Under the pieces are notes generated by a model. It searched no databases, was not told the DNA's origin, and saw only the letters and a list, made by a program, of their open reading frames with translations. A DNA stretch of 64,000 nt, from NCBI RefSeq assembly GCF_014621695.1, contig NZ_CP061281.1, positions 5,642,001 through 5,706,000 of the forward strand. Reading direction: 5' to 3'. Source of the DNA: Streptomyces xanthii (GTDB taxonomy: Bacteria; Actinomycetota; Actinomycetes; Streptomycetales; Streptomycetaceae). Shown here piece by piece: positions 1 to 7,891 of the stretch. Within the stretch, counting starts at the first letter, position 1; each line of letters begins with the position of its first letter. The position numbers were made by a program, and so were the translations under genes.

Positions 1-687
1 GCGGCCGACGCCAACGCCGGGCCCGTCGTGGCCTACACGCTCGCCGCGATCACCTTCGCGGCGAAGGGGGCGCTGGCCACGGCCGCGGCGTACGCGACGG
101 CCTGGCCGGGCTTCACCGAACGGGACGGGGCCGACGGGCGCACCGTCGGCATCATCGGCGCCTCCCGCATCGGACGCCGGGTCATCGAGGCCCTGCGGGC
201 GGACGACGCGGGGTACCGGGTGCTGCTGTGCGACCCGTACGTCGACGCGGGGGAGGCGGCGCGGCTCGGAGCCGAGCGGGTCTCGCTCGCCGAGCTGTGC
301 CGGCGCAGCACGATCGTCAGCGTGCACGCGCCGCTGCTGCCCGAGACGCGGGGCATGCTGAGCGCGGAGATGCTGGCGCTCGTGCCGGACGGGGGGACCG
401 TGATCAACACGGCGCGGGGCGCGCTGGTCGACAACGAGGCGCTGGCCGTGGAGTGTTCCGCCGGGCGGCTGTCGGCCTACCTCGACGTCACGTGGCCCGA
501 GCCCCTGCCCTCCGGGCATCCGCTGCTCGGGCTGCCCAACGTGCTCGTCACTCCGCATGTGGCCGGGGCGCAGGGGAGCGAGGTGCGGCGGCTCGGGGTG
601 TTCGCCGTGGAGGAGGTCGAGCGGGTCGTCTCGGGCCTTGAGCTGCGGGGCGGTACGGGGCGGGGGGACATGGCGCGGGTCGCCTAG
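1..687 (+). CDS. D-2-hydroxyacid dehydrogenase family protein, 5' end cut off
   Basis: The reading frame is open from the first base, so the start lies upstream of the window. The visible part is the NAD-binding and C-terminal portion of a D-isomer-specific 2-hydroxyacid dehydrogenase (SerA/PdxB type). A dinucleotide-binding loop GIIGASRIGRR lies near codons 50-60, where GxGxxG is usual; here the second Gly is replaced (GASRIG). The catalytic Arg is in NTARGALVDNEAL and the catalytic His in VTPHVAGA. The substrate cannot be told from the sequence. It converges on the S53 peptidase gene, with a palindromic repeat between them. Confidence 0.85.
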   Translation, partial: AADANAGPVVAYTLAAITFAAKGALATAAAYATAWPGFTERDGADGRTVGIIGASRIGRRVIEALRADDAGYRVLLCDPYVDAGEAARLGAERVSLAELCRRSTIVSVHAPLLPETRGMLSAEMLALVPDGGTVINTARGALVDNEALAVECSAGRLSAYLDVTWPEPLPSGHPLLGLPNVLVTPHVAGAQGSEVRRLGVFAVEEVERVVSGLELRGGTGRGDMARVA

Positions 688-721
688 CCGTTCGCGGGGT
701 GCCGGTGGTTCGCGCCTGCGG

Positions 722-873
722 GCCGGTGGGGCTTCTCGCGCAGTTCCCCGCGCCCCTGAAATGCAGACCCTTCGGGTCGCATTTCCCCGATGAGCGGGCG
801 CGCCCCTGGAGATGGCGCACGAAGTGCGCATCCCCAGGGGCGCGGGGAACTGCGCGACCAGCCCCCACCGGCC
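722..873. repeat. Branched palindromic intergenic element, copy A (arms 1/1)
   Basis: Two 22-base arms, 737-758 and 835-856, are perfectly complementary, and flanking G/C tracts extend the pairing to about 722-873. Inside the stem are two separate smaller hairpins: 759-784 (GAA-type ATGC...GCAT stem around TTC) and 811-832 (GCGCAC-GAA-GTGCGC). The folded form is therefore a three-way or four-way branched structure. It lies between two convergent genes, filling nearly the whole gap, so a role as bidirectional terminator is plausible. The same arms recur at eight other places in the window. Confidence 0.9.
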
Positions 874-925
874 GGTGGTCGCGACCGATGGGGGCTGGGC
901 AGATGCTGGCGTCGGCGCGTAAGCC

Positions 926-2875
926 TCAGCCGCGGCGGCCGTAGGACGACACGTAACCCGAGGCCGGCGAACCGACACCCGTCACGTCGTCGTAGCCGCG
1001 GACCGCCTTCAGGGACGCGTCCTTACCGAGGCTGCGAACCGAGGTGAGCAGCCCGTCAGCCGCATCGGCCCCGTTCGCGAAGTCGACCCGCGCCACCGCG
1101 AGGCCACCCTTCACCGGCTGGTCGGTGACGTCGTGGTAGACCCGCGACCCGTAGTGCCCGTAGATCACCGGGTTCGCGAACCCGATCGCGTGCCCGCCGC
1201 GCACCTGCTGCGCCAGCGCCTGCACACCCGCGATCACCGGCGCCGCCAGCGACGTACCGCCGATGCGGTACTCGTCGTAGCCGAGCGAACCGTCGGGCAG
1301 GGTCTGCGTCTGCCCCACCAGGAAGCCGGTGTTGGGGTCGGCGACCGCCGCGATGTCCGGCACGACGCGGTTCAGGCCGCCGTTGGCGCGCGCGAGCTCA
1401 CCCGGCACGACACCCTTCTGGTAGAAGGGCTGCGGGACGGTCTTGCTGGTGCCGCCGCCCGCACCGGAGGTGTACGCGCCGGGGAAGTCGGTCCAGCTCT
1501 TGCCGTCGGCCGAGAGGTTGGCCTTGAGCGTGCCCCAGCCGGTCTCCCACTGGTAGGCGTCGCCCTTGCCGACGGCCAGCGAGGTACCGCCGACGGCGGT
1601 CACCCAGGCCGAGTTGGCGGGCGTGTCGACCTGCTTCGTGCCGGTCGACGCGACGTTGTCGCCGTTGTCGCCGGACGAGAAGTAGAAGCCGATGCCCTCG
1701 ACGGCGCCGAGCTGGAACACCTGGTCGTAGGCGGTGGCCAGTTCGGGCGTCTGGTTGGCCTCGATGTCGCCCCAGGAGTTGGAGACGATGTCGGCCAGGT
1801 GCTTGTCGACGATCTTGTGCAGCGAGTCGAGCAGGTCGTCGTCGTAGCAGGATGAGGCGCCCACGTACGTGATGCCCGCCTGCGGCGCCACCGCGTGCAC
1901 GGCCTCGACGTCGAGGGTCTCCTCGCCGTACCAGCCGGCCGCGCCGCACTCCTCGGTCTTCGTGTAGTTCTTCGGCAGGACCTGGTTGAACTGGCCCTTC
2001 GCGTACGGCGCGTCACCGTGCTTGGACGCGTACTCGGCCGCGTCCTTCGCGATGGTCGGCGAGGCGTACGCGTCGGTGATCGCGACCCGCACCCCCTTGC
2101 CGGTGGCCTTGCCGGCGCCGTAGGCGGCACGCAGCTGCTTGCCCGTGTACCCCTTGATCGCGTAGGGCACCTTGCCGCCGTACGCGTCCGGGAGCGTCGT
2201 CGCGATCTTCGAGCCGTAGTACGAGGAGAACGGCCCGGAGTTGCGGAACACGGCGTCCGGCGGCGGCAGCTGGTCCTTCTTCGTCGCCTTGTGCGGGGCG
2301 CTGTCCAGGCCGGTGACCGTGAGCACGGCGCCGTCGAGGGAGGCGGGCACGGAGGCGGCCCTGGACGGGGCCCGGTAGGTGTGACCGCTCTTGGCGAAGT
2401 CGTGCAGCTGGGTGCCGAACGCCTTCTCGGTCGCGGCCACGTCACCCGAAACGGATATGTAGTGCTCCGTGGTGCCGGTGACGGTCAGGCCCGCGGCCTT
2501 CAGCCACGCGGTGACCTCGGCGACCTGCTGCTTCGTCGCGCCGAACCGGTCGCGCGCCTGCTTCGCCGTCAGGTACTTGCCGTACTGCCGCGACTTCGGG
2601 TCGGACACGGCGCGCGCGTACGCGGCCAGGCCCTTCGCGTCGCGTCCCGCGAGGTAGACGCGGGTGTGGACCGTGTTGCCGTCCGGGGTGGCACCGCGGT
2701 CGGCGGAGCCGGTGGCCCACAGCGGCTTGGTGCCCGAGAGCGTGTCCCGGGCACCCGTGTCGGCCTGCGCGGCCGGGGTGGCGAGGGCGAGGGCGCCGGC
2801 CAGCAGCGGCAGTGTCGCCGCGATGCTCAGGCCTGCTCTGGCGCGGGTGCGGCGAGTGCCGCGGATGGATCTCAT
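926..2875 (-). CDS. Secreted S53 family serine-carboxyl peptidase (sedolisin/kumamolisin type)
   Basis: A 649-residue precursor. An N-terminal signal peptide (RTRRTRARAGLS, then a hydrophobic stretch ending TPAAQA) is followed by a Pro-kumamolisin activation domain at about residues 50-190 and a catalytic domain. Visible S53 residues are the Glu and Asp in EETLDVEAV (about 318-322), the oxyanion Asp in SNSWGD (about 368) and the catalytic Ser in GGTSLAAP (about 541). Family members are acid-active extracellular endopeptidases that self-cleave their propeptide. The ATG at 2875 is chosen because a GGGGG ribosome site lies about 8 bases upstream; an ATG at 2902 has none. Three spaced CAAGT repeats lie upstream. 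Confidence 0.93.
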   Translation of the reverse strand: MRSIRGTRRTRARAGLSIAATLPLLAGALALATPAAQADTGARDTLSGTKPLWATGSADRGATPDGNTVHTRVYLAGRDAKGLAAYARAVSDPKSRQYGKYLTAKQARDRFGATKQQVAEVTAWLKAAGLTVTGTTEHYISVSGDVAATEKAFGTQLHDFAKSGHTYRAPSRAASVPASLDGAVLTVTGLDSAPHKATKKDQLPPPDAVFRNSGPFSSYYGSKIATTLPDAYGGKVPYAIKGYTGKQLRAAYGAGKATGKGVRVAITDAYASPTIAKDAAEYASKHGDAPYAKGQFNQVLPKNYTKTEECGAAGWYGEETLDVEAVHAVAPQAGITYVGASSCYDDDLLDSLHKIVDKHLADIVSNSWGDIEANQTPELATAYDQVFQLGAVEGIGFYFSSGDNGDNVASTGTKQVDTPANSAWVTAVGGTSLAVGKGDAYQWETGWGTLKANLSADGKSWTDFPGAYTSGAGGGTSKTVPQPFYQKGVVPGELARANGGLNRVVPDIAAVADPNTGFLVGQTQTLPDGSLGYDEYRIGGTSLAAPVIAGVQALAQQVRGGHAIGFANPVIYGHYGSRVYHDVTDQPVKGGLAVARVDFANGADAADGLLTSVRSLGKDASLKAVRGYDDVTGVGSPASGYVSSYGRRG

Positions 2876-2969
2876 CGTGGAAACCCCCTGGGTGAGGTGC
2901 ACATGTGATGCACACGCAGAGGGCCCCCACTCTCACCACCAACCGTTCACGTGAGGGGAATGGAACGAT

Positions 2970-2995
2970 CAAGTTGGCGTCAAGTCGGGTCAAGT
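2970..2995. promoter_or_regulatory. Three CAAGT iterons upstream of the S53 peptidase
   Basis: CAAGT occurs at 2970-2974, 2981-2985 and 2991-2995, that is at 11- and 10-base intervals, close to one helical turn, about 95-120 bases upstream of the peptidase start. Regularly phased direct repeats of this kind are typical of binding sites for regulators that load as tandem dimers. No regulator is assigned. Confidence 0.35.
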
Positions 2996-2996
2996 A

Positions 2997-3042
2997 CGGT
3001 CAGGGCGAGTCGGTTTGACGCCGTTTTGGCACGCCCTGACCG
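2997..3042 (-). terminator. Inverted repeat, likely terminator of the DUF3105-DUF305 operon
   Basis: The 11-base arms CGGTCAGGGCG (2997-3007) and CGCCCTGACCG (3032-3042) are perfectly complementary around a 24-base loop. The structure begins 17 bases beyond the DUF305 stop codon. There is no clear U tract, which is usual in streptomycetes. Confidence 0.5.
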
Positions 3043-3058
3043 ATCCGGAAGCGCCGGG

Positions 3059-3691
3059 CTACGGCCGGGCGCCGCGCTCCTTCAGCATCCCCGTCATCAG
3101 GTCGATCTCCGACTCCTGAGACTCCACCATGCCGCGCGCAAGGCGCCGTTCGGCCTTCACCTCGCACCGCTTCACACAGCCCTCGGCCATGTGCACCCCG
3201 CCCTTGTGGTGGGCGATCATCAGCCGCAGATAGCCGACCTCGGCGTCCCGGCCGCGCTTCCCGCGCAACGCCTCCAGCTGCGTGTCCGTCGCCATCCCCG
3301 GCATCAGCGCCCCGTCCTCGCCGGCCGGCGCGTCCCCCATCCCCATCCACGTCATCGGCGGATCGGCGGACACCTTGGGCAGCTCCCACAGGTCGAGCCA
3401 GCCGAGCAGCATCCCGCGCTGGTTCGCCTGCGTCTGCGCGATGTCGTAGGCGAGCCGCCGCACGTCCTCGTCGCGCGTCCCGTCCCGCACGATGTACGAC
3501 ATCTCGACGGCCTGCTGATGGTGCACGGCCATGTCCCGGGCGAAGCCCGCGTCAGCGGAGTCCGCGCCCGGCACCGCCACCGAGGCCGGGGCCGGCGGGT
3601 GGTCCCCGTCGGCCACCGCGTACGTGACCGCGCCGGCCGCGACGAGCACCGCCGCCGCGGCCGGGACCAGCCACCGGGTCGCGCTCGTCAC
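3059..3691 (-). CDS. DUF305 domain protein, membrane-anchored, His/Met-rich
   Basis: 210 residues. A single N-terminal hydrophobic segment (WLVPAAAAVLVAAGAVTYAV) suggests export or anchoring. Two copies of the DUF305 signature follow: FARDMAVHHQQAVEMS near residue 50 and RLMIAHHKGGVHMAEGC near residue 170. The His and Met clusters resemble metal-binding sites, and some DUF305 relatives are linked to copper handling, but no substrate can be shown here. The GTG start at 3691 overlaps the stop of the upstream DUF3105 gene (GTGA), so the two are translationally coupled. Streptomycetes commonly keep these two genes together. Confidence 0.88.
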   Translation of the reverse strand: MTSATRWLVPAAAAVLVAAGAVTYAVADGDHPPAPASVAVPGADSADAGFARDMAVHHQQAVEMSYIVRDGTRDEDVRRLAYDIAQTQANQRGMLLGWLDLWELPKVSADPPMTWMGMGDAPAGEDGALMPGMATDTQLEALRGKRGRDAEVGYLRLMIAHHKGGVHMAEGCVKRCEVKAERRLARGMVESQESEIDLMTGMLKERGARP

Positions 3692-4377
3692 CCGCTCAGA
3701 CCACCCGTGCACGCCGCGCCCGGCTCGGGCGTCTGCCGCCCCTGCACGAACCGCTCGAAGAACGCGCCGAGCGCCGGGTCCGAGGCGCTCTTCACCGTCC
3801 GCTGGTGCCCCCAGGCACTGAGCATGATCGGATCCTTCTGGTCCTCGACCGGGCTCATCAGCGAGTACGGGGTCGCCTTCACCTTCTTCTCCAGCGCGGC
3901 GACGTCGGCGTCGGAGGCCTTGCCGTTGTACGTGACCCAGACCGCGCCGTGCTCCAGGGCGTGCACCGCGTTCTCGTTCGGGATCGCCTTGCCGTAGACG
4001 TCGCCGTTGCAGTTCATCCACACCTGGTTGTGGTCCCCGCCGACCGGTGGCTCCATCGGGTACGTGACCTTCTTGGCCACGTGGTTGCGGGCGAGCTTGC
4101 CGCTCCACGTGCCGACGCCGTCCTTGTCGTAGCTGAAGTGCCCGGCGGCCGCCGCGCCCTTCGCGTCGGTCTTCGCGCCTGCCTTCGACGCCGACGCGTC
4201 GTCGTCGCCGCCCTTGCTCACGGCCCAGGCGCCCGCTCCTATCAGGGCGGCCACGACGGCCGTGCTCGCGACGACGACCGAGATCCGGCGGCGCCGCTCG
4301 CGGGCCCGCTCGGCACGCCGCATCTCCTCGATGCGGTCCCGGGCGGACAGAGGGGTCGTGCTCTTGGCGGAACCCAT
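3688..4377 (-). CDS. DUF3105 domain protein with one membrane anchor
   Basis: 229 residues. A charged cytoplasmic N-terminus (DRIEEMRRAERARERRRR) precedes one transmembrane helix at about residues 30-52 and an extracytoplasmic DUF3105 domain. The family signature is visible as YPMEPPVGGDHNQVW, then NAVHALEHGAVWVTYN and LSAWGHQR. The ATG at 4377 has a GAAGGA ribosome site 7 bases upstream, which decides against a longer frame. It is the first gene of a two-gene unit with DUF305. The function is unknown; conserved His residues hint at metal binding. Confidence 0.88.
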   Translation of the reverse strand: MGSAKSTTPLSARDRIEEMRRAERARERRRRISVVVASTAVVAALIGAGAWAVSKGGDDDASASKAGAKTDAKGAAAAGHFSYDKDGVGTWSGKLARNHVAKKVTYPMEPPVGGDHNQVWMNCNGDVYGKAIPNENAVHALEHGAVWVTYNGKASDADVAALEKKVKATPYSLMSPVEDQKDPIMLSAWGHQRTVKSASDPALGAFFERFVQGRQTPEPGAACTGGLSG

Positions 4378-4496
4378 GCAGAGTCCTTCTGTGAAAAGGA
4401 TGAGACGGACGGGTCCGCCGATCGTAGTGGGGAAACAGGGGCCGCGGGAGACGGCTTTTGGCCCAGGTGCGGGCCCCCTGTCGTGGGGCTGTACGG

Positions 4497-4537
4497 CGGC
4501 AGGCACTATGGCCGGAAGGGGACCGGCAGGCACTATG
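4497..4537. repeat. Direct repeat upstream of glnA2
   Basis: The 14-base sequence CGGCAGGCACTATG occurs at 4497-4510 and again at 4524-4537, a period of 27 bases. It sits in the 294-base gap between the divergent DUF3105 and glnA2 genes, so it may be a duplicated promoter element or regulator site. Confidence 0.6.
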
Positions 4538-4573
4538 AGAACCACACCGGCCGATCAGGGACGATCATGGTCG

Positions 4574-4611
4574 GCAACGCGCACGAAACGGGCGTGTGGT
4601 GGGATGGAAGC
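4574..4611 (+). promoter_or_regulatory. Weak GlnR-like half-site array upstream of glnA2
   Basis: GCAAC (4574-4578), GAAAC (4585-4589), GTGGT (4596-4600) and GAAGC (4607-4611) are each separated by exactly six bases, the spacing of GlnR boxes (gTnAc-n6-GaAAc repeated). Only GAAAC matches fully; the others have one or two mismatches. The array ends 60 bases before the glnA2 start. Confidence 0.3.
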
Positions 4612-4671
4612 AGGCCTTTCGACGGCGTTGGAGCAGGCGGCCTGACCAGCAAGGATGGGTGGAAGCGGAAG

Positions 4672-6033
4672 ATGGACAAGCAGCAGGAATTCGTGCTCCG
4701 TACTCTCGAGGAGCGCGACATCCGGTTCGTACGCCTGTGGTTCACGGACGTGCTCGGCTTCCTCAAGTCGGTGGCCGTGGCCCCCGCCGAGCTTGAACAG
4801 GCATTCGACGAGGGAATCGGCTTCGACGGCTCTGCCATCGAGGGCTTCGCCCGCGTCTACGAGTCCGACATGATCGCCAAGCCGGACCCCTCCACCTTCC
4901 AGGTCCTGCCCTGGCGCGCGGAGGCCCCCGGCACGGCCCGCATGTTCTGCGACATCCTCATGCCCGACGGCTCCCCGTCCTTCGCCGACCCGCGCTACGT
5001 CCTCAAGCGCGCCCTCGCCAAGACCTCCGACCTCGGCTTCACCTTCTACACCCACCCCGAGATCGAGTTCTTCCTGCTCAAGCACAAGCCGCTGGACGGC
5101 TCGCGCCCCACGCCCGCCGACAACTCCGGCTACTTCGACCACACCCCGCAGAACGTGGGCATGGACTTCCGCCGCCAGGCCATCACCATGCTCGAGTCGA
5201 TGGGCATCTCGGTCGAGTTCAGCCACCACGAGGGCGCCCCCGGCCAGCAGGAGATCGACCTGCGCTACGCCGACGCCCTCTCCACCGCCGACAACATCAT
5301 GACCTTCCGCCTGGTCATGAAGCAGGTCGCCCTCGAACAGGGTGTGAACGCGACCTTCATGCCCAAGCCGTTCTCCGAATACCCCGGCTCCGGCATGCAC
5401 ACCCACCTCTCCCTCTTCGAGGGCGACCGCAACGCGTTCTACGAGTCCGGCGCCGAGTACCAGCTCTCCAAGGTCGGCCGCTCCTTCATCGCGGGCCTGC
5501 TGCGCCACGCGGCCGAGATCTCCGCGGTCACCAACCAGTGGGTCAACTCCTACAAGCGCATCTGGGGCGGCTCCGAGCGCACGGCGGGTGCCGGCGGCGA
5601 GGCCCCGTCCTACATCTGCTGGGGCCACAACAACCGCTCCGCGCTCATCCGCGTCCCCATGTACAAGCCCGGCAAGACCGGCTCGGCCCGCGTCGAGGTC
5701 CGCTCCCTCGACTCCGGCTGCAACCCCTACCTCGCCTACGCGGTCCTCCTCGCCGCCGGCCTCAAGGGCATCGAGGAGGGCTACGAACTCCCGCCCGGCG
5801 CCGACGACGACGTCTGGGCCCTGCGCGACGCCGAACGCCGCGCCCTCGGCATCGAACCCCTCCCGCAGAACCTCGGCGAGGCGATCGCCCTCATGGAGCG
5901 CTCGGAACTCGTCGCCGAAACCCTCGGCGAACACGTCTACGACTTCTTCCTCCGCAACAAGAAGCAGGAGTGGGAGGAGTACCGCTCCGAGGTGACCGCG
6001 TTCGAGCTGCGGAAGAACTTGCCGGTGCTGTAG
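4672..6033 (+). CDS. glnA2: Glutamine synthetase-like gamma-glutamyl ligase GlnA2
   Basis: 453 residues, the usual length of actinomycete GlnA2. Glutamine synthetase features are visible: the N-terminal beta-grasp with GFDGSAIEGF, the metal ligands in THPEIEFFLL and HHEGAPGQQEID, the ATP loop FSEYPGSGMHTH, and the Arg-rich segment NNRSALIRVP. The segment equivalent to the GlnA adenylylation loop (DDDVWALRDAER) has no Tyr, so GlnE is unlikely to modify it. The S. coelicolor homologue has been reported to be a gamma-glutamylpolyamine synthetase rather than a true glutamine synthetase; I infer the same role here. The ATG at 4672 follows a GGAAGCGGAAG ribosome site. Its 3' end overlaps the convergent ltrA-like gene. 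Confidence 0.9.
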   Translation: MDKQQEFVLRTLEERDIRFVRLWFTDVLGFLKSVAVAPAELEQAFDEGIGFDGSAIEGFARVYESDMIAKPDPSTFQVLPWRAEAPGTARMFCDILMPDGSPSFADPRYVLKRALAKTSDLGFTFYTHPEIEFFLLKHKPLDGSRPTPADNSGYFDHTPQNVGMDFRRQAITMLESMGISVEFSHHEGAPGQQEIDLRYADALSTADNIMTFRLVMKQVALEQGVNATFMPKPFSEYPGSGMHTHLSLFEGDRNAFYESGAEYQLSKVGRSFIAGLLRHAAEISAVTNQWVNSYKRIWGGSERTAGAGGEAPSYICWGHNNRSALIRVPMYKPGKTGSARVEVRSLDSGCNPYLAYAVLLAAGLKGIEEGYELPPGADDDVWALRDAERRALGIEPLPQNLGEAIALMERSELVAETLGEHVYDFFLRNKKQEWEEYRSEVTAFELRKNLPVL

Positions 6034-7268
6034 GGCAGTTCAGAGCGGCTGTCGTGGTGAGCCTTCGGTGGTGGCGGTCGCATGGGTTGCCCCCCGGAGG
6101 CTCGTCTACGTGTGGGGCTCGGTGGTCTCCCCGCGAGGACTCGGCGGTGTACCGCTCTCAGTGCTGTGACCAGGGCGATCAGGATGACGTCGAGGATCAG
6201 GACCGCGATCAGTGGGGGCATGCGCAGGGTGGCGGTGCCTGCCAGGGCGAAGGCCAGGCAGGCGAGGAGGCGGGCGCCCCAGGCCTGGCCCGTGGAGGCG
6301 TGGTACCACCAGGCCTGGGTGATCACGTAGAGGATCGGGCCGCCGAAGAGGAGCAGGCTCAGGGTGGTGCTGCCGTGGCCGGTGGGGTGGGCGATGGCGA
6401 GTTCGGCGCCCACGGCGAGGGCGACCAGGCCGGCCAGGGTCGGGTACTGGCCGCTGACCGCGCGGCGGACCGGCAGGAGTTTGTCGGTGGTGGTGGCGAC
6501 GTGCCGGGCGAGGATGTCCTCGCCGCCCTGGAAGTAGCTGGCGCACAGGCAGACCAGCGCGACGAAGACGCCGAGGCCGGCCGTCACGGTCGCCGCGTCC
6601 ACCGGGGCTCCCGAGATCGCCGTGCCGATGGTCAGGACCGTCTCGCCGAGCTGGATGATGATGAACAGCCGGATCCGCTCCACCATGTGCTCGGCGTCGA
6701 AGACCAGGTCCTGGGAAGAGAGGCGGTCGCGGGGCAGGGGGTGGGCCAGCCAGACGCCCAGCATGTCGACGGCCGCTGCCGCCGCCCACCAGGCGAGCCG
6801 GGGCCCGTGGTCCGTGGCCGCGCCGATCAGCCACAGCGGCACCGAGACGATCGCCCACACCGTCACACGGCGGTAGTGCCGGCGCAGGACGGGGGTCGGG
6901 GCGGTCGCGGCGGCGGCGATGTCGACCAGGAGCAGGATGGCGACCAGCGGGATCGCGAACGCCCACGGGCGGCCGGCGAAGGCGTGCGGGATCTGGGCGT
7001 TCATGAACAGGCCCAGGCCCATCACCACCAAAACCAGCCACCGGGTCCGGGGCCGCTCCACGTCCAGGAAGGTGGCGTCGAAGCTGGTCAGCGCCCAGGT
7101 GCTGAGCACCGCGACGAGCATCACCGCCGTCTCTGCGGCCCCGCGCCAGGACAGTTCGTGGAGCAGGTGCTCCGCCAGCTGCCCGATCGCGAAGACGAAG
7201 ACCAGGTCGAAGAACAGCTCCAGCGGGGCGACGCTGCGGCGTGGCGTTCCCGGGGGCGACGGGCTCAC
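5937..7268 (-). CDS. Low temperature requirement A (LtrA) family membrane protein
   Basis: 443 residues with about a dozen hydrophobic helices. The LtrA N-terminal signature VAPLELFFDLVFVFAIGQL is clear, as is the internal AEHMVERIRLFIIIQLGETV. The family is defined by a Listeria mutant unable to grow in the cold; the biochemical role is unknown. The helices end near residue 385. The remaining basic, Ser/Arg-rich tail of about 60 residues looks unlike the family, and its last 30 or so residues are read antisense to the end of glnA2 (97 bases of tail-to-tail overlap). The GTG at 7268 is the most upstream start in frame. Confidence 0.85.
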   Translation of the reverse strand: MSPSPPGTPRRSVAPLELFFDLVFVFAIGQLAEHLLHELSWRGAAETAVMLVAVLSTWALTSFDATFLDVERPRTRWLVLVVMGLGLFMNAQIPHAFAGRPWAFAIPLVAILLLVDIAAAATAPTPVLRRHYRRVTVWAIVSVPLWLIGAATDHGPRLAWWAAAAAVDMLGVWLAHPLPRDRLSSQDLVFDAEHMVERIRLFIIIQLGETVLTIGTAISGAPVDAATVTAGLGVFVALVCLCASYFQGGEDILARHVATTTDKLLPVRRAVSGQYPTLAGLVALAVGAELAIAHPTGHGSTTLSLLLFGGPILYVITQAWWYHASTGQAWGARLLACLAFALAGTATLRMPPLIAVLILDVILIALVTALRAVHRRVLAGRPPSPTRRRASGGQPMRPPPPKAHHDSRSELPYSTGKFFRSSNAVTSERYSSHSCFLLRRKKS

Positions 7269-7429
7269 CTGACCGCACCGTTCAGGGGGCGGTCGTCGAT
7301 GGTCATGGGTTCACGATCCGACGGGGCGGTGCGGCTCGCAGCGTGTGACGCCCGTACCGCGCACCGCGGCCCGCGCACGCGGGGGCGTGTCCGGGCCGTG
7401 CGGGTGGGGGTGGGGGGTACGGGGATGTG

Positions 7430-7849
7430 TCAGGCGGTGAGGGTCTTGGCGAGGGCGTCGAGGCCGTCGGCGTAGATGCCGGTGAAGAGGTCGACGACTT
7501 CCTGCTCGGTGGCGTTCTTGGGGTTGAAGCGGCCGGACCACTGGACCTCGGCGATGTCGTCGTGGCCGGGGACGGGGTGGACGCGGAGGGTGGACACGTA
7601 GCCGTCGACGGGGAAGGGCGCCTCGAGGATGGCGTAGCTGTAGTGGCGCTCGGCCTCGTTGAAGTCGACGAGGCGCTCGATGATGACGTCGCCGTCGGGG
7701 TTGGTGAGGCGGCGGACGCGGCCGCCTTCGAGCGCGGTGCTCTCGGGGATGTAGGGGAGCCAGTCGGGGAGGGCGTCGAAGCCGCCGATGAGGTTCCAGA
7801 CCTGCTGGGGCGTGGCGGGGACGGTGCGGGAGACGGACGTGGAAGCCAT
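7430..7849 (-). CDS. SRPBCC (polyketide cyclase/dehydrase-like) family protein
   Basis: 139 residues, a complete single START/SRPBCC fold. The N-terminus SVSRTVPATPQQVWNLIGGF and the sequence LPDWLPYIPESTALEGG are typical of the family, which binds small hydrophobic ligands in a helix-grip pocket. It begins 42 bases after the aldo/keto reductase gene, so the two probably form one transcript; an AGGAG ribosome site lies upstream of the ATG. The ligand is unknown. Confidence 0.85.
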   Translation of the reverse strand: MASTSVSRTVPATPQQVWNLIGGFDALPDWLPYIPESTALEGGRVRRLTNPDGDVIIERLVDFNEAERHYSYAILEAPFPVDGYVSTLRVHPVPGHDDIAEVQWSGRFNPKNATEQEVVDLFTGIYADGLDALAKTLTA

Positions 7850-7891
7850 GGGTGCTGCTTCTCCTGGGAGGTGGTTCAGCCGTGAGGTCGG

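Noticed and set aside
722..873. Palindromic elements as CRISPR repeats or tRNA-like genes
   Set aside because: Copies are single and dispersed kilobases apart, lack spacers and cas genes, and the branched fold lacks a T loop, anticodon loop and CCA-like acceptor pattern.
4555..5934. 459-residue frame antisense to glnA2
   Set aside because: Low-complexity Gly/Val/Glu shadow of glnA2; no ribosome site or family motif.
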